A stretch of DNA of 64,000 nt from Azospirillum thiophilum (lineage in GTDB: Bacteria; Pseudomonadota; Alphaproteobacteria; Azospirillales; Azospirillaceae). This document shows, one piece after another, positions 7,632 to 15,602 of the stretch. Within the stretch, counting starts at the first letter, position 1; each line of letters begins with the position of its first letter. Made by a program: the position numbers and the translations under genes. The DNA lies in NCBI RefSeq assembly GCF_001305595.1, contig NZ_CP012404.1, forward strand, positions 648,513 through 712,512, in the 5' to 3' direction. The notes under the pieces are model-generated. The model searched no databases, was not told where the DNA came from, and saw nothing but the letters and a program-made list of their open reading frames with translations.

Positions 7632-9326
7632 TTGCCCACGATGACCGGCGGCCGGGCCGCAGTGGAGGCCCTGAAGGTGGAGGAGGTCAGCACCGTCTTC
7701 GGTCTGATCGGATCCGCGACGATGGAAATGTTCGACGCCCTGTACGACGCGAACGACATTCGATTCATCGGTGTGCGCGACGAACGCACCGGCGTCCACA
7801 TGGCCGACGGCTATGCCCGCGCCTCCGGCCGGGCCGGCGTCATCCTGGCGGGGCAGAACGGGCCGGGAGCCACCAATCTGGTGACCGGGCTGGCGCAGGC
7901 CAGCGCGGCCTATTCGCCGGTGGTGTCGATCGCCGGCGCCCTGTCCACGGCGCATGTCTACCGCGACGCGTTCCAGGAGGTCGATCAGCAGGCGCTGTTC
8001 CGCCCCGTCACCAAGAAGACCTGGACCGTTACCCAGACCGCCCGCGTTCCCGAAATGCTGCGCGAGGGCTTCCGCACGGCGTTGACCCCCCGCCGCGGGC
8101 CGGTGCAGATCAACCTCCCGCGCGACATTCTGGCGGAAAGCGCCGATTTCGATGATTTCCAGACGCCCTCGGCCTACCGGACCGAGGTGACGCCGATGGG
8201 CGACGCCGATCTGATTTCACGCGCCGCCGTTCTTCTCGCCACCGCCGAGCGGCCTCTGATCATCGCCGGCGGCGGCGTGAAATGGACCGGCGCCCACAAG
8301 GCCGTGCTCGATCTGGCGGAAAAGCTGAACGCTCCGGTCGCCACATCGCCCGGCCATGGCGACGCGATTCCCTACGACCATCCGCTGAACGCCGGACAGG
8401 TCGGACCGCGCGGCAACATCGTCGCCTCCGACATGGCGCGGCAGGCGGACGTGATCCTGGCGCTCGGCACGCGGTTGGGCTTCAACGCGACCTTCTATTC
8501 CTACGACAACCTGAACCGCGACGCGAAGATCATCCAGGTCGAGATGGAGCCGACCGCCATCGGCCGCTATTTCCCGGTCACGCTGGGAATCTGGGGCGAC
8601 GCCGGCAAGGTGGCGGGACAACTCGGCGCGGCGCTCGGCGCGCATGGCGCCACCACGGCGGCGCGGAACTGGATGGAGCGCTTCGTCGCCAACCGCCGCC
8701 GCATGCTGGCGGAGCGCGACGACGCCGTCGGCATGGGGACGCCGATCCAGCCCTCCACCCTGTTCAAGGTGCTGCGCGACGTGCTCCCGCGCGACAGCAT
8801 GATCACGATGGACGCCGGGACGCTGTGCCTTCAGGCGACCGATGCCTTGAACTACTTCGAACCGCCGGCCTTGTTCACGCCGCTCGATTTCGGACTGGTC
8901 GGCTTCTCCTTCGCCTGCGGCCTGGGCATCAAGGCGGCCTGCCCCGAGCGGACGGTGGTCAGCCTGATGGGCGACGGCGGGTTCGGCATGACCATGTCGG
9001 AAATCGGCACGGCGGTGGCGAACGGCCTGAACACCGTGACCATCGTCATGAACAACCAGTGCTGGGGGGCGGAGAAGGCTTACCAGCGCGACTTCTTCGA
9101 CGGCCGCTACATCGGTGCCGACGTGACCAACCCACCCTTCGACAAGGTGGCGGAACTCTTCGGCGCCCGGGGCTTCCGGGTCGAGCGGCCGGAGGACATC
9201 GCCAAGACGGTCGGCGAGGCCATCGCCTGCGGCAAGCCGGCCATCGTCGACGTCCAGATGGATCCGAACGCGCTCTACAGCTTCCGGCGCGACTCCTTCA
9301 AGCACCGCATCCGGAGCGGTTCGTGA
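7632..9326 (+). CDS. Sulfoacetaldehyde acetyltransferase-like TPP enzyme (Xsc family)
   Basis: About 564 residues with the three-domain acetolactate-synthase fold. The N-terminal Pyr domain has FGLIGSATM and the TPP-activating glutamate (about residue 51). The C-terminal PP domain has GDGGFGM and, about 27 residues on, NN (the GDG-x-NN motif). Resemblance is strongest to Xsc: FGxxGSAxM, FQEVDQQALF, DAKIIQVEMEP, NNQCWGAEK and FRRDSFK all have direct Xsc counterparts. Xsc converts sulfoacetaldehyde and phosphate to sulfite and acetyl phosphate. No pta gene is visible nearby, and the protein is slightly shorter than typical Xsc, so a related substrate is possible. GGAGGA at 7620-7625 fits a TTG start at 7632; the ATG at 7617 precedes that site. 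Confidence 0.7.
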   Translation: MPTMTGGRAAVEALKVEEVSTVFGLIGSATMEMFDALYDANDIRFIGVRDERTGVHMADGYARASGRAGVILAGQNGPGATNLVTGLAQASAAYSPVVSIAGALSTAHVYRDAFQEVDQQALFRPVTKKTWTVTQTARVPEMLREGFRTALTPRRGPVQINLPRDILAESADFDDFQTPSAYRTEVTPMGDADLISRAAVLLATAERPLIIAGGGVKWTGAHKAVLDLAEKLNAPVATSPGHGDAIPYDHPLNAGQVGPRGNIVASDMARQADVILALGTRLGFNATFYSYDNLNRDAKIIQVEMEPTAIGRYFPVTLGIWGDAGKVAGQLGAALGAHGATTAARNWMERFVANRRRMLAERDDAVGMGTPIQPSTLFKVLRDVLPRDSMITMDAGTLCLQATDALNYFEPPALFTPLDFGLVGFSFACGLGIKAACPERTVVSLMGDGGFGMTMSEIGTAVANGLNTVTIVMNNQCWGAEKAYQRDFFDGRYIGADVTNPPFDKVAELFGARGFRVERPEDIAKTVGEAIACGKPAIVDVQMDPNALYSFRRDSFKHRIRSGS

Positions 9327-9360
9327 CCGGCCCCCGCCGCCGGAAACACGGGACGATGCG

Positions 9361-11019
9361 ATGAGCGACTATGACTACATCGTCGTGGGGGCCGGCGCCG
9401 CTGGGTGCGCGCTGGCCGCCCGCCTGACCGAGGACGGCCGCCACCGCGTCCTTCTGCTCGAAGCCGGGGGACGCGACGCCAACATCTGGATCCACATCCC
9501 GCTCGGCGTCGGGAAGCTGCTGCAGAACCCCAAATATGTCTGGCAGTTCATGACCGAGCCGGAGCCCGCCCTGCACGGCCAGCGCATCTACTGGCCGCGC
9601 GGCAAGGTGATGGGCGGATCCAGCTCGGTCAACGGCATGGTCTATGTGCGGGGCGACCCGGAGGAGTACGACCACTGGCGCGCCCTCGGCAATCCCGGCT
9701 GGGGCTACGCCGACCTGCTGCCCTATTTCAAGCGCATGGAGGATTATCCCCAGGGCGATCCGGCCTATCGCGGGCGCGGCGGGCCGATGAAGATCGTCAA
9801 CCGGGGCGCCTGGGATCCCGACCCGCTGTCCGACGCCTATCTCGCCGCCTGCATCGAGGCCGGGATTCCGCCCAACGAGGACTACAACGCGACGACGCTG
9901 GAGGGGGCCGCCTATCTCCAGCAGAACGGCCGCAACGGGCGGCGGTGCAGCAGCGCCGCCGGCTATCTCGCCACCGCGCGCAAGCGCCCGAACCTGCGCA
10001 TCGAAACCAACGCCCAGGCGACCCGCGTGCTGTTCCAGGGCACCCGCGCTGTCGGTGTCGAGTACCGGCAGGACGGCATCCTCCGTGAGGCCCGCGCGCG
10101 CGGCGAGGTGCTGCTGTCGGCCGGATCCGTCCAGTCGCCGCAGCTTCTGGAACTGTCCGGCATCGGCGACGAGCGGCGGCTGCGCGCGCTCGGCATTCCG
10201 GTGGTGACGCATCTGCCCGGCGTCGGCGAGAGCCTGCTCGACCATCTCCAGGTCCGCTTCACCTTCGAATGCACCAGACCGATCACCATCAACGACATGA
10301 TCCACAGCCCGGTGCGGCGGATGATGGTGGGGCTGGAATATGTCCTGTTCCGCCGCGGCCTGCTCAGCACCACCTCCTCGACCGTTCACGCCATCGCCAG
10401 GACGCGGCCCGAATTGCCGCGCCCGGACGTGAAGATCCAGTTGGCGCAGATCAGCGGAAAGGACCGCTATTCGCGGTCCAAGGAACTGGGCACCGACCGC
10501 TATCCGGGCTTCTCCATCGGGGTGTTCAAGCTGCGGCCGGAATCGCGCGGCAGCCTGCACATCCGCTCCGCCGATCCGCTGGAGCCGCCGGAGATCCGCC
10601 CCAACTATCTGGGCCATCCCAAGGACGAACAGACCTACGTCGACGCCTTCAAGCTGATCCGCAGGATCGCGGCGCAGCCCGCCTTCGCGCCGTTGATGGC
10701 GGGGGAGCGGCGGCCCGGTCCCGACACGACGCGCGACGAGGATCTGGTGGACTACGCGCGGCGGACCGGCCAGACCTCCTGGCATCCGATCAGCAGTTGC
10801 CGCATGGGAACCGACGACATGGCAGTCGTCGATGCGCGGCTGCGGGTGCGCGGCGTGCAGGGGCTGCGGGTGGTCGATGCGTCGATCATGCCGACCATGG
10901 CGTCACCCAACACCAACGCGCCGGCGATCATGATCGGCGAGAAGGGCGCCGACCTCGTGCTCGAGGATGCCCGGACCGGAGAGATCGCGGCGCCCATGCC
11001 GCTGAAGGCGGCAAGTTGA
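9361..11019 (+). CDS. GMC-family FAD-dependent alcohol dehydrogenase (choline-dehydrogenase-like)
   Basis: A 552-residue flavoenzyme. The Rossmann motif VVGAGAAGCALAARL is at residues 8-22, GKVMGGSSSVNGMVYVRG is the GMC signature, and VVDASIMPT precedes the C-terminal active site. The catalytic His (TSWHPISS, about residue 474) and Asn (SPNTNAP, about 517) give the His/Asn pair of the choline dehydrogenase branch. It likely oxidises an alcohol to an aldehyde and passes electrons to the respiratory chain. Following the Xsc-like gene by 34 bp, it could oxidise isethionate to sulfoacetaldehyde (inference). Its last codons lie in a 30-bp tandem repeat. Confidence 0.82.
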   Translation: MSDYDYIVVGAGAAGCALAARLTEDGRHRVLLLEAGGRDANIWIHIPLGVGKLLQNPKYVWQFMTEPEPALHGQRIYWPRGKVMGGSSSVNGMVYVRGDPEEYDHWRALGNPGWGYADLLPYFKRMEDYPQGDPAYRGRGGPMKIVNRGAWDPDPLSDAYLAACIEAGIPPNEDYNATTLEGAAYLQQNGRNGRRCSSAAGYLATARKRPNLRIETNAQATRVLFQGTRAVGVEYRQDGILREARARGEVLLSAGSVQSPQLLELSGIGDERRLRALGIPVVTHLPGVGESLLDHLQVRFTFECTRPITINDMIHSPVRRMMVGLEYVLFRRGLLSTTSSTVHAIARTRPELPRPDVKIQLAQISGKDRYSRSKELGTDRYPGFSIGVFKLRPESRGSLHIRSADPLEPPEIRPNYLGHPKDEQTYVDAFKLIRRIAAQPAFAPLMAGERRPGPDTTRDEDLVDYARRTGQTSWHPISSCRMGTDDMAVVDARLRVRGVQGLRVVDASIMPTMASPNTNAPAIMIGEKGADLVLEDARTGEIAAPMPLKAAS

Positions 11020-11070
11020 AGGGCCATGCCGCTGAAGGCGGCAAGTTGAAAGGCCATGCCGCTGAAGGCG
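10996..11070 (+). repeat. 30-bp tandem repeat spanning the GMC gene stop codon
   Basis: Units start at 10996, 11026 and 11056 with the first bases ATGCCGCTGAAGGCG. The first two units are full 30-mers differing at one base, and the third is partial. The stop codon of the GMC gene lies in the first unit, so the extra copies form the intergenic spacer and do not change the protein. Confidence 0.9.
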
Positions 11071-11101
11071 AAAGAAAACGATGGAGAACGGGGAGATGAG
11101 C

Positions 11102-12460
11102 ATGAACGACACCATCGGCGTCATCGGCACCGGGGCCATCGGATCGCGCATGGTTCGGCGCCTGTTGGCACACGGCCGCCGCGTCGTCGCCCACGACATC
11201 GACCGGGGCGTCCTGGAGCCGCTGCGGATCCACGGCGCCATCCTGGCCGACAGCCCGGCGGCTGTGGCGGCGCAAAGCAGCACCGTCATCACCTGCGTGA
11301 CCGACGCGGCGGCGGTGGAGCGCGCGCTGCTCGGCCCCGAGGGCGTCGTCGCCCGGGCGCTGCCCGGTACCGTCGTGATCGAGACCACCACCTCGACGCC
11401 GTCCACCACGCGCGGCGTCGCCGCCGCGCTGGCCGGGCGCGGGGTCTCCGTCATCGACGCTCCGGTCAGCCGGGGCGTGCCGGCCGCCGAGGCGGGCACG
11501 CTGTCGATCATGGTGGGGGGCGACGACGATGCGATCGACCGCTGCCTGCCGGTTCTCGCCATGCTCGGCACCGACATCGTGCGCACCGGCGGTCTCGGCA
11601 CCGGCCACATCGCCAAGGCGATGAACATGATGGTGCTGGGCATCAACCTGCTCGCCGCCGCCGAGATCATGACGCTGGGCCGCCGCCTCGGCCTGGGGAT
11701 GGAGGAACTGATCCGCCGGATCAACGCCGGGCCGGGCGAGAGCTTCATGACCTCGAACCATGTTCCGAAATACATCCTGACGGAGCGGTATGACAGCACC
11801 TTCACGCTCGGGCTGATGCTGAAGGATGTGCGGGTCGCCACCCGGATCGCGCATGACCTGGGCATTGCGTCGCTGTACGGCACACGGGTGGAGGAGGTCT
11901 ACGCGCTGGCCGCCGGTCACGGCATGGCGCCGGGGGACAACACGCGGATCGTCCCGTTCATCGCCGATCTGGCCATCGCCGATCTGGCCATCGCCGATCC
12001 GGCCATATCCGATCCGGCGGCCGGCGAAGCGGCGGGGACGGCCGACGACGGCGTGGCGGCGCTGGAGGGTCTGCTGGCGGCGACCACGCTGCTCGGCACG
12101 CTGGAAGCCTGCCTGATCGGTGCCCGCGCCGGCCTGGCGCCGGAGGCGCTGATCGCGGTGCTGAATGTCAGCAGCGGGCGAAGCCGGCTGAGCGAGGCGG
12201 TGTTCCCGCGCCATCTGCTGTCCGGCCGGTTCGACAGCGGGATTTCCCTGCGCCGATGGGACCGCGCGGCACGGACGGCGGCGGCGGCGGCGCGGGACAG
12301 GGGCGTGCCGCTTCTCGTCTCCGGCCTGACGCCCGACCTGCTCGCCGTCGCGGCGGCAGGGGATCCCGACCGCGACATGACCCGGCTCGCCACGGCGATG
12401 GAGCGGCTGATGGGCCAGCGGTTGGGCCAGTGGTTGGGCGGCGGCGAAGAAGGCGCCTAG
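11102..12460 (+). CDS. 3-hydroxyisobutyrate dehydrogenase-family oxidoreductase with extra C-terminal domain
   Basis: A 452-residue beta-hydroxyacid dehydrogenase. The NAD(P)-binding loop is IGVIGTGAIGSRMVRRLLAHG, the substrate-binding motif is DAPVSRGVPAAEAGTLSIMVGG, and the catalytic lysine lies in GTGHIAKAMNMM. A second helical domain follows residue 285 (LEGLLAATTLLGTLEACLIGARAGL), joined by a linker of four 5-residue repeats; family members are usually near 300 residues. GGGGAG at 11090-11095 places the start at ATG 11102, and an in-frame ATG at 11081 is less likely. Third gene of the plus-strand operon; it could oxidise or reduce a 3-hydroxy acid in the same pathway. Confidence 0.8.
   Translation: MNDTIGVIGTGAIGSRMVRRLLAHGRRVVAHDIDRGVLEPLRIHGAILADSPAAVAAQSSTVITCVTDAAAVERALLGPEGVVARALPGTVVIETTTSTPSTTRGVAAALAGRGVSVIDAPVSRGVPAAEAGTLSIMVGGDDDAIDRCLPVLAMLGTDIVRTGGLGTGHIAKAMNMMVLGINLLAAAEIMTLGRRLGLGMEELIRRINAGPGESFMTSNHVPKYILTERYDSTFTLGLMLKDVRVATRIAHDLGIASLYGTRVEEVYALAAGHGMAPGDNTRIVPFIADLAIADLAIADPAISDPAAGEAAGTADDGVAALEGLLAATTLLGTLEACLIGARAGLAPEALIAVLNVSSGRSRLSEAVFPRHLLSGRFDSGISLRRWDRAARTAAAAARDRGVPLLVSGLTPDLLAVAAAGDPDRDMTRLATAMERLMGQRLGQWLGGGEEGA
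11960..12019 (+). repeat. In-frame 15-bp tandem repeat (4 copies)
   Basis: Four 15-bp units encode IADLA, IADLA, IADPA and ISDPA between the two C-terminal domains of the dehydrogenase. The first two are identical at the DNA level, and the unit length is a multiple of three, so copy number can vary without frameshift. Confidence 0.9.
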
Positions 12461-12604
12461 GCGATGGACCTCCGCGATGCCTGCGACCGGCCGGCATGAT
12501 CACAGGGTTTCACGCGGTGCGCATGGTGCCGGCGGTGCTGTCCTGCCGGCTGGTCTGCGCGCTGTTCCGCCACCTCGCGCCGGACAGGATCGGCGATGCC
12601 GGAC

Positions 12605-13522
12605 CTAGCAATGCTTGAACTCCTCGGCGATGGCCTCGGCGCGGCGGTGCAGCGCCTGCATGAACTCCCGCGCGACCAGCGAAGTGGGGCGCCGCATCGG
12701 CAGCAGCAGGCCGAAATCGAAGCGGATCACCGGGCGGAAGGGGCGGATCGCCAGCCCCTTGGCGGTGAAGGCGGAGGCGGTGAAGGGATCGACCACCGAC
12801 ACCCCGAGACCGGCGGCGACGAGGTCGCAGATCGCGGCGCCGGTCTGCGTTTCGATCAGCAGGCGGCGGCCGACCCCTTCCCGCTCGAACAGCTCGTCGA
12901 CGTTCCGGCGCAGCTTCGTCTCCGGAATGATGGAGATGAACGGCTCGCCTTCCAGATCCGCGGCCCTGACCACCTTGAGCTCGGCCAGGCGGTGCCCCGC
13001 CGGCATCACGCACACGCCGTTGAGGGTCGCCAGATGCTCGACATGTTCCGCCGGATAGTCGATGGGAAAGGTGGCGAGCGCCACTTCGAACTGCTGGGCG
13101 TCCAGCCATTCGCGCATTTCGCGGCGGACGACGACCTTGATGGACACGTTGATGTCGGGCCGCGTCTTCTGAAAATCGGCCAGTGCCTGGGGAAGCAGGC
13201 GCTGGGCCATCGGAACGCTGACCACCAGCCGCAGATGGCCCTGGTGGAGCAGCGAGATGTTCTGCAGCAGGTTGCCGATCCGGTCCAACCCGCCATAGAC
13301 CTTGTCCACCTCCAGAAACAAGGCCTCGGCCTCGGGGGTCGGGTAGAGGCGGCCGTTGCGGCGGATGAAGAGTTCGACGGCGATCTGGCTTTCCAGATTG
13401 TGGATCAGGCGGCTGACGGCGGGCTGCGAGATGTTGAGCAGCGACGCGGCCTGGCTGGTGGTGCCGCTGATCATCACCGACCGGAAGGCGCTGATCTGCT
13501 TCAACCCGAATCGCGGCATCAT
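12605..13522 (-). CDS. LysR-family transcriptional regulator
   Basis: A 305-residue protein. The N-terminal winged helix is FRSVMISGTTSQAASLLNISQPAVSRLIHNLE, followed by FIRRNGRLYPTPEAE. The C-terminal periplasmic-binding-protein-like effector domain starts near residue 92 (GHLRLVVSVPMAQRLLPQAL). GGGAG lies 7 bases before the ATG at 13522. It is divergent from the carboxyltransferase operon starting at 13783, the classic LysR arrangement, so it probably controls that operon and itself. Confidence 0.88.
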   Translation of the reverse strand: MMPRFGLKQISAFRSVMISGTTSQAASLLNISQPAVSRLIHNLESQIAVELFIRRNGRLYPTPEAEALFLEVDKVYGGLDRIGNLLQNISLLHQGHLRLVVSVPMAQRLLPQALADFQKTRPDINVSIKVVVRREMREWLDAQQFEVALATFPIDYPAEHVEHLATLNGVCVMPAGHRLAELKVVRAADLEGEPFISIIPETKLRRNVDELFEREGVGRRLLIETQTGAAICDLVAAGLGVSVVDPFTASAFTAKGLAIRPFRPVIRFDFGLLLPMRRPTSLVAREFMQALHRRAEAIAEEFKHC

Positions 13523-13547
13523 GGCGCCTCTCCCAAACTCTATAACA

Positions 13548-13587
13548 TGACTGCATTCGGTCAGCCGCCTTATGCATTTGACCGCAT
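13548..13587. promoter_or_regulatory. Two dyads in the LysR/carboxyltransferase intergenic region
   Basis: TGAC-N8-GTCA (13548-13563) and ATGC-N8-GCAT (13572-13587) have centres 24 bp apart. The spacing of two imperfectly related dyads is typical of LysR recognition and activation sites. Function is inferred from position only. Confidence 0.4.
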
Positions 13588-13782
13588 AGCATGGGTGGGC
13601 GAACAATACAAGAAACGAGGGTATTCCGGCTGGTATCGCCGCCTCTTTTCAGAACGCCACCAAACAAGCGGAGACCGTCGCATGTCCCATGTCCGGACCC
13701 GTGCAGTCGATCCATGGCGCATCGCAGAAGATCGCAAGGATCGTGCGATATCCACTCTTCAACGCCGCACCGGGAGCGAAGC

Positions 13783-15309
13783 GTGAAATTCCAGGACCAC
13801 ATCCAGAAACTGCACCAGCAGACCGAGCACGCGCTGGGCATGGGCGGCCCCGAGAAGCTGGCGAAGCGCCGGGCCAAGGGCATGCTGAACGCCCGCGAAC
13901 GCCTGGACGTCCTGCTCGATCCCGAAAGCTTCTGGGAATCCGGGATGTTCGGCCGCAGCATCCGGCCGGAGATGGGCGAGAAATCGCCGGCCGACGGCAA
14001 GATCGCCGGATACGGGCGCATCGACGGCCGCGACGTGGCGGTGGTGTCCAACGACTTCACCGTGCTCGGCGCCTCCAGCAGCGCCGTCAACGGCAAGAAG
14101 ATCCGCCACATGCGCGAGGTGGCGAGCAAGCGCGGCATGCCCATGGTGTTCCTGGGCGAGTCGGTGGGCGCCCGCATGCCCGACCGCATGGGCGCGCCCG
14201 GCCGCGCCATGCTGGGCCAGGATCCGGGAGAGTATCTGCGCGACCGCCACACGCCCTGGGCATCGGCCCTGCTGGGCGACTGCTACGGCTCCTCGACCTG
14301 GTACGCGTGCGTGTCCGACTTCGTGGTGATGCGCAAGGGCGCCACCATGGCGGTGGCGAGCAGCCGCGTCACCTCCATGGCGATCAGCGAAACCATCGAC
14401 CCGGAGGATCTCGGCGGCTGGCGGCTGCACAGTTCCGTCACCGGTCTGGTCGACATGGTGGTGGACAGCGAGGAGGAGGCCCTGCAAGCGGTGCGGACCT
14501 TCCTCGGCTATCTGCCGAGCCATGCCGGGGAGGAGGCGCCGCGCCGGCCGGTGCCCGAAGGCTCCGACGACGCATCCGACCGCATTCTCGACGTGCTGCC
14601 GGAAGAGCGCACCAAGGTCTACGACGTGCGCGACGTGATCAACTGCGTCGTCGACACCGGCAGCTTCTTCGAGTTGAAGGCGCGCTTCGGCAAGTCGATC
14701 ACCACCGGGCTGGCCCGGATCGACGGCCGTTCGGTCGGCGTCATCGCCAGCAACCCGCGCGTCAAGGGCGGCGCCATCGACGTGGACGCCATGCGCAAGG
14801 CGACCGGCTTCCTGGTTCTCTGCGACTCCTTCAACCTGCCGATCGTCTTCCTGGTCGACCAGCCCGGCTTCCTGATCGGGGTGGAGGGGGAACGGCGCTG
14901 GGCGCCCGGCCGCATCATGAACTGGATGAACGCGCTGAGCCTCGTCACCGTGCCCAAGCTCTCCGTGCTGATGCGCAAGAGCTATGGGCAGGCCTATCTG
15001 AACATGGGCGGCGGCCGGCATTCCGACGAGGTGCTGAGCTGGCCGACGGCCGACCTCGGCTTCGTCGATCCGGCGGTGGGCGTCAACATCCTGCACGGCA
15101 TCAAGGAATCCGACGATCCCGAGCGCTTCCGGGCGCTGTATCAGGAGCTGCAGAAGGACTCGTCGGCCTGGGCGCTCGCGGCGCTCTACGAGACGCATGC
15201 GGTGATCGACCCGCGGGCGACGCGCGCAGCGCTGAAGCGGCTGCTCGCGGTGCATGCCGAACGCGGTCCCGGACGCCATCAACTGGCCACCTGGCCGACC
15301 AGCTACTGA
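13783..15309 (+). CDS. Acyl-CoA carboxylase carboxyltransferase subunit (PCCB / 12S type)
   Basis: A 508-residue crotonase-fold carboxyltransferase. The family entry is EKLAKRRAKGMLNARERLDVLLD, followed by two homologous halves. The acyl-CoA oxyanion glycines lie in the second half near VDQPGFLIGVEGE and NMGGGRHSDEVLSW. It moves CO2 between carboxybiotin and an acyl-CoA. GTG 13783 is supported by GGGAG 6 bases upstream, and upstream in-frame codons lack family similarity. The next gene encodes a free biotinyl domain. No biotin carboxylase is in this operon; the nearest is at 26772. Confidence 0.88.
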   Translation: MKFQDHIQKLHQQTEHALGMGGPEKLAKRRAKGMLNARERLDVLLDPESFWESGMFGRSIRPEMGEKSPADGKIAGYGRIDGRDVAVVSNDFTVLGASSSAVNGKKIRHMREVASKRGMPMVFLGESVGARMPDRMGAPGRAMLGQDPGEYLRDRHTPWASALLGDCYGSSTWYACVSDFVVMRKGATMAVASSRVTSMAISETIDPEDLGGWRLHSSVTGLVDMVVDSEEEALQAVRTFLGYLPSHAGEEAPRRPVPEGSDDASDRILDVLPEERTKVYDVRDVINCVVDTGSFFELKARFGKSITTGLARIDGRSVGVIASNPRVKGGAIDVDAMRKATGFLVLCDSFNLPIVFLVDQPGFLIGVEGERRWAPGRIMNWMNALSLVTVPKLSVLMRKSYGQAYLNMGGGRHSDEVLSWPTADLGFVDPAVGVNILHGIKESDDPERFRALYQELQKDSSAWALAALYETHAVIDPRATRAALKRLLAVHAERGPGRHQLATWPTSY

Positions 15310-15355
15310 GCGGCCCCGGCCCCGAAATCCGGCACACTCAAGGAACAGACGAACG

Positions 15356-15577
15356 ATGTCCGAAATCGAACTGCGCAGCGACGTCACCGGCTCCGTCTGG
15401 CGCGTGCTTCTGAAGGAAGGCGACGCCGTGGACGAAGACCAATCCCTGATGATCCTGGAATCCATGAAGATGGAAATCCCGCTCGCCGCCTCCGAATCGG
15501 GACGGATCGCCCGGATCCTGGTGCAGGAGGGCGACGCGATCCGCGAAGGCCAGGTCGTCGCCGTCCTGGAGGTTTGA
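15356..15577 (+). CDS. Minimal biotinyl-domain protein (BCCP)
   Basis: Only 73 residues: a stand-alone biotin-attachment domain with ESMKMEIP (biotinylated Lys38), preceded by an 80-type hammerhead strand pattern and followed by VQEGDAIREGQVVAVLE. It lacks the Pro/Ala-rich linker and N-terminal domain of ordinary AccB. Located 46 bp after the carboxyltransferase, so it is the likely carboxyl carrier for that subunit. Confidence 0.9.
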   Translation: MSEIELRSDVTGSVWRVLLKEGDAVDEDQSLMILESMKMEIPLAASESGRIARILVQEGDAIREGQVVAVLEV

Positions 15578-15602
15578 CGCGGAGGGCATGGGGAGCGCAA
15601 CC

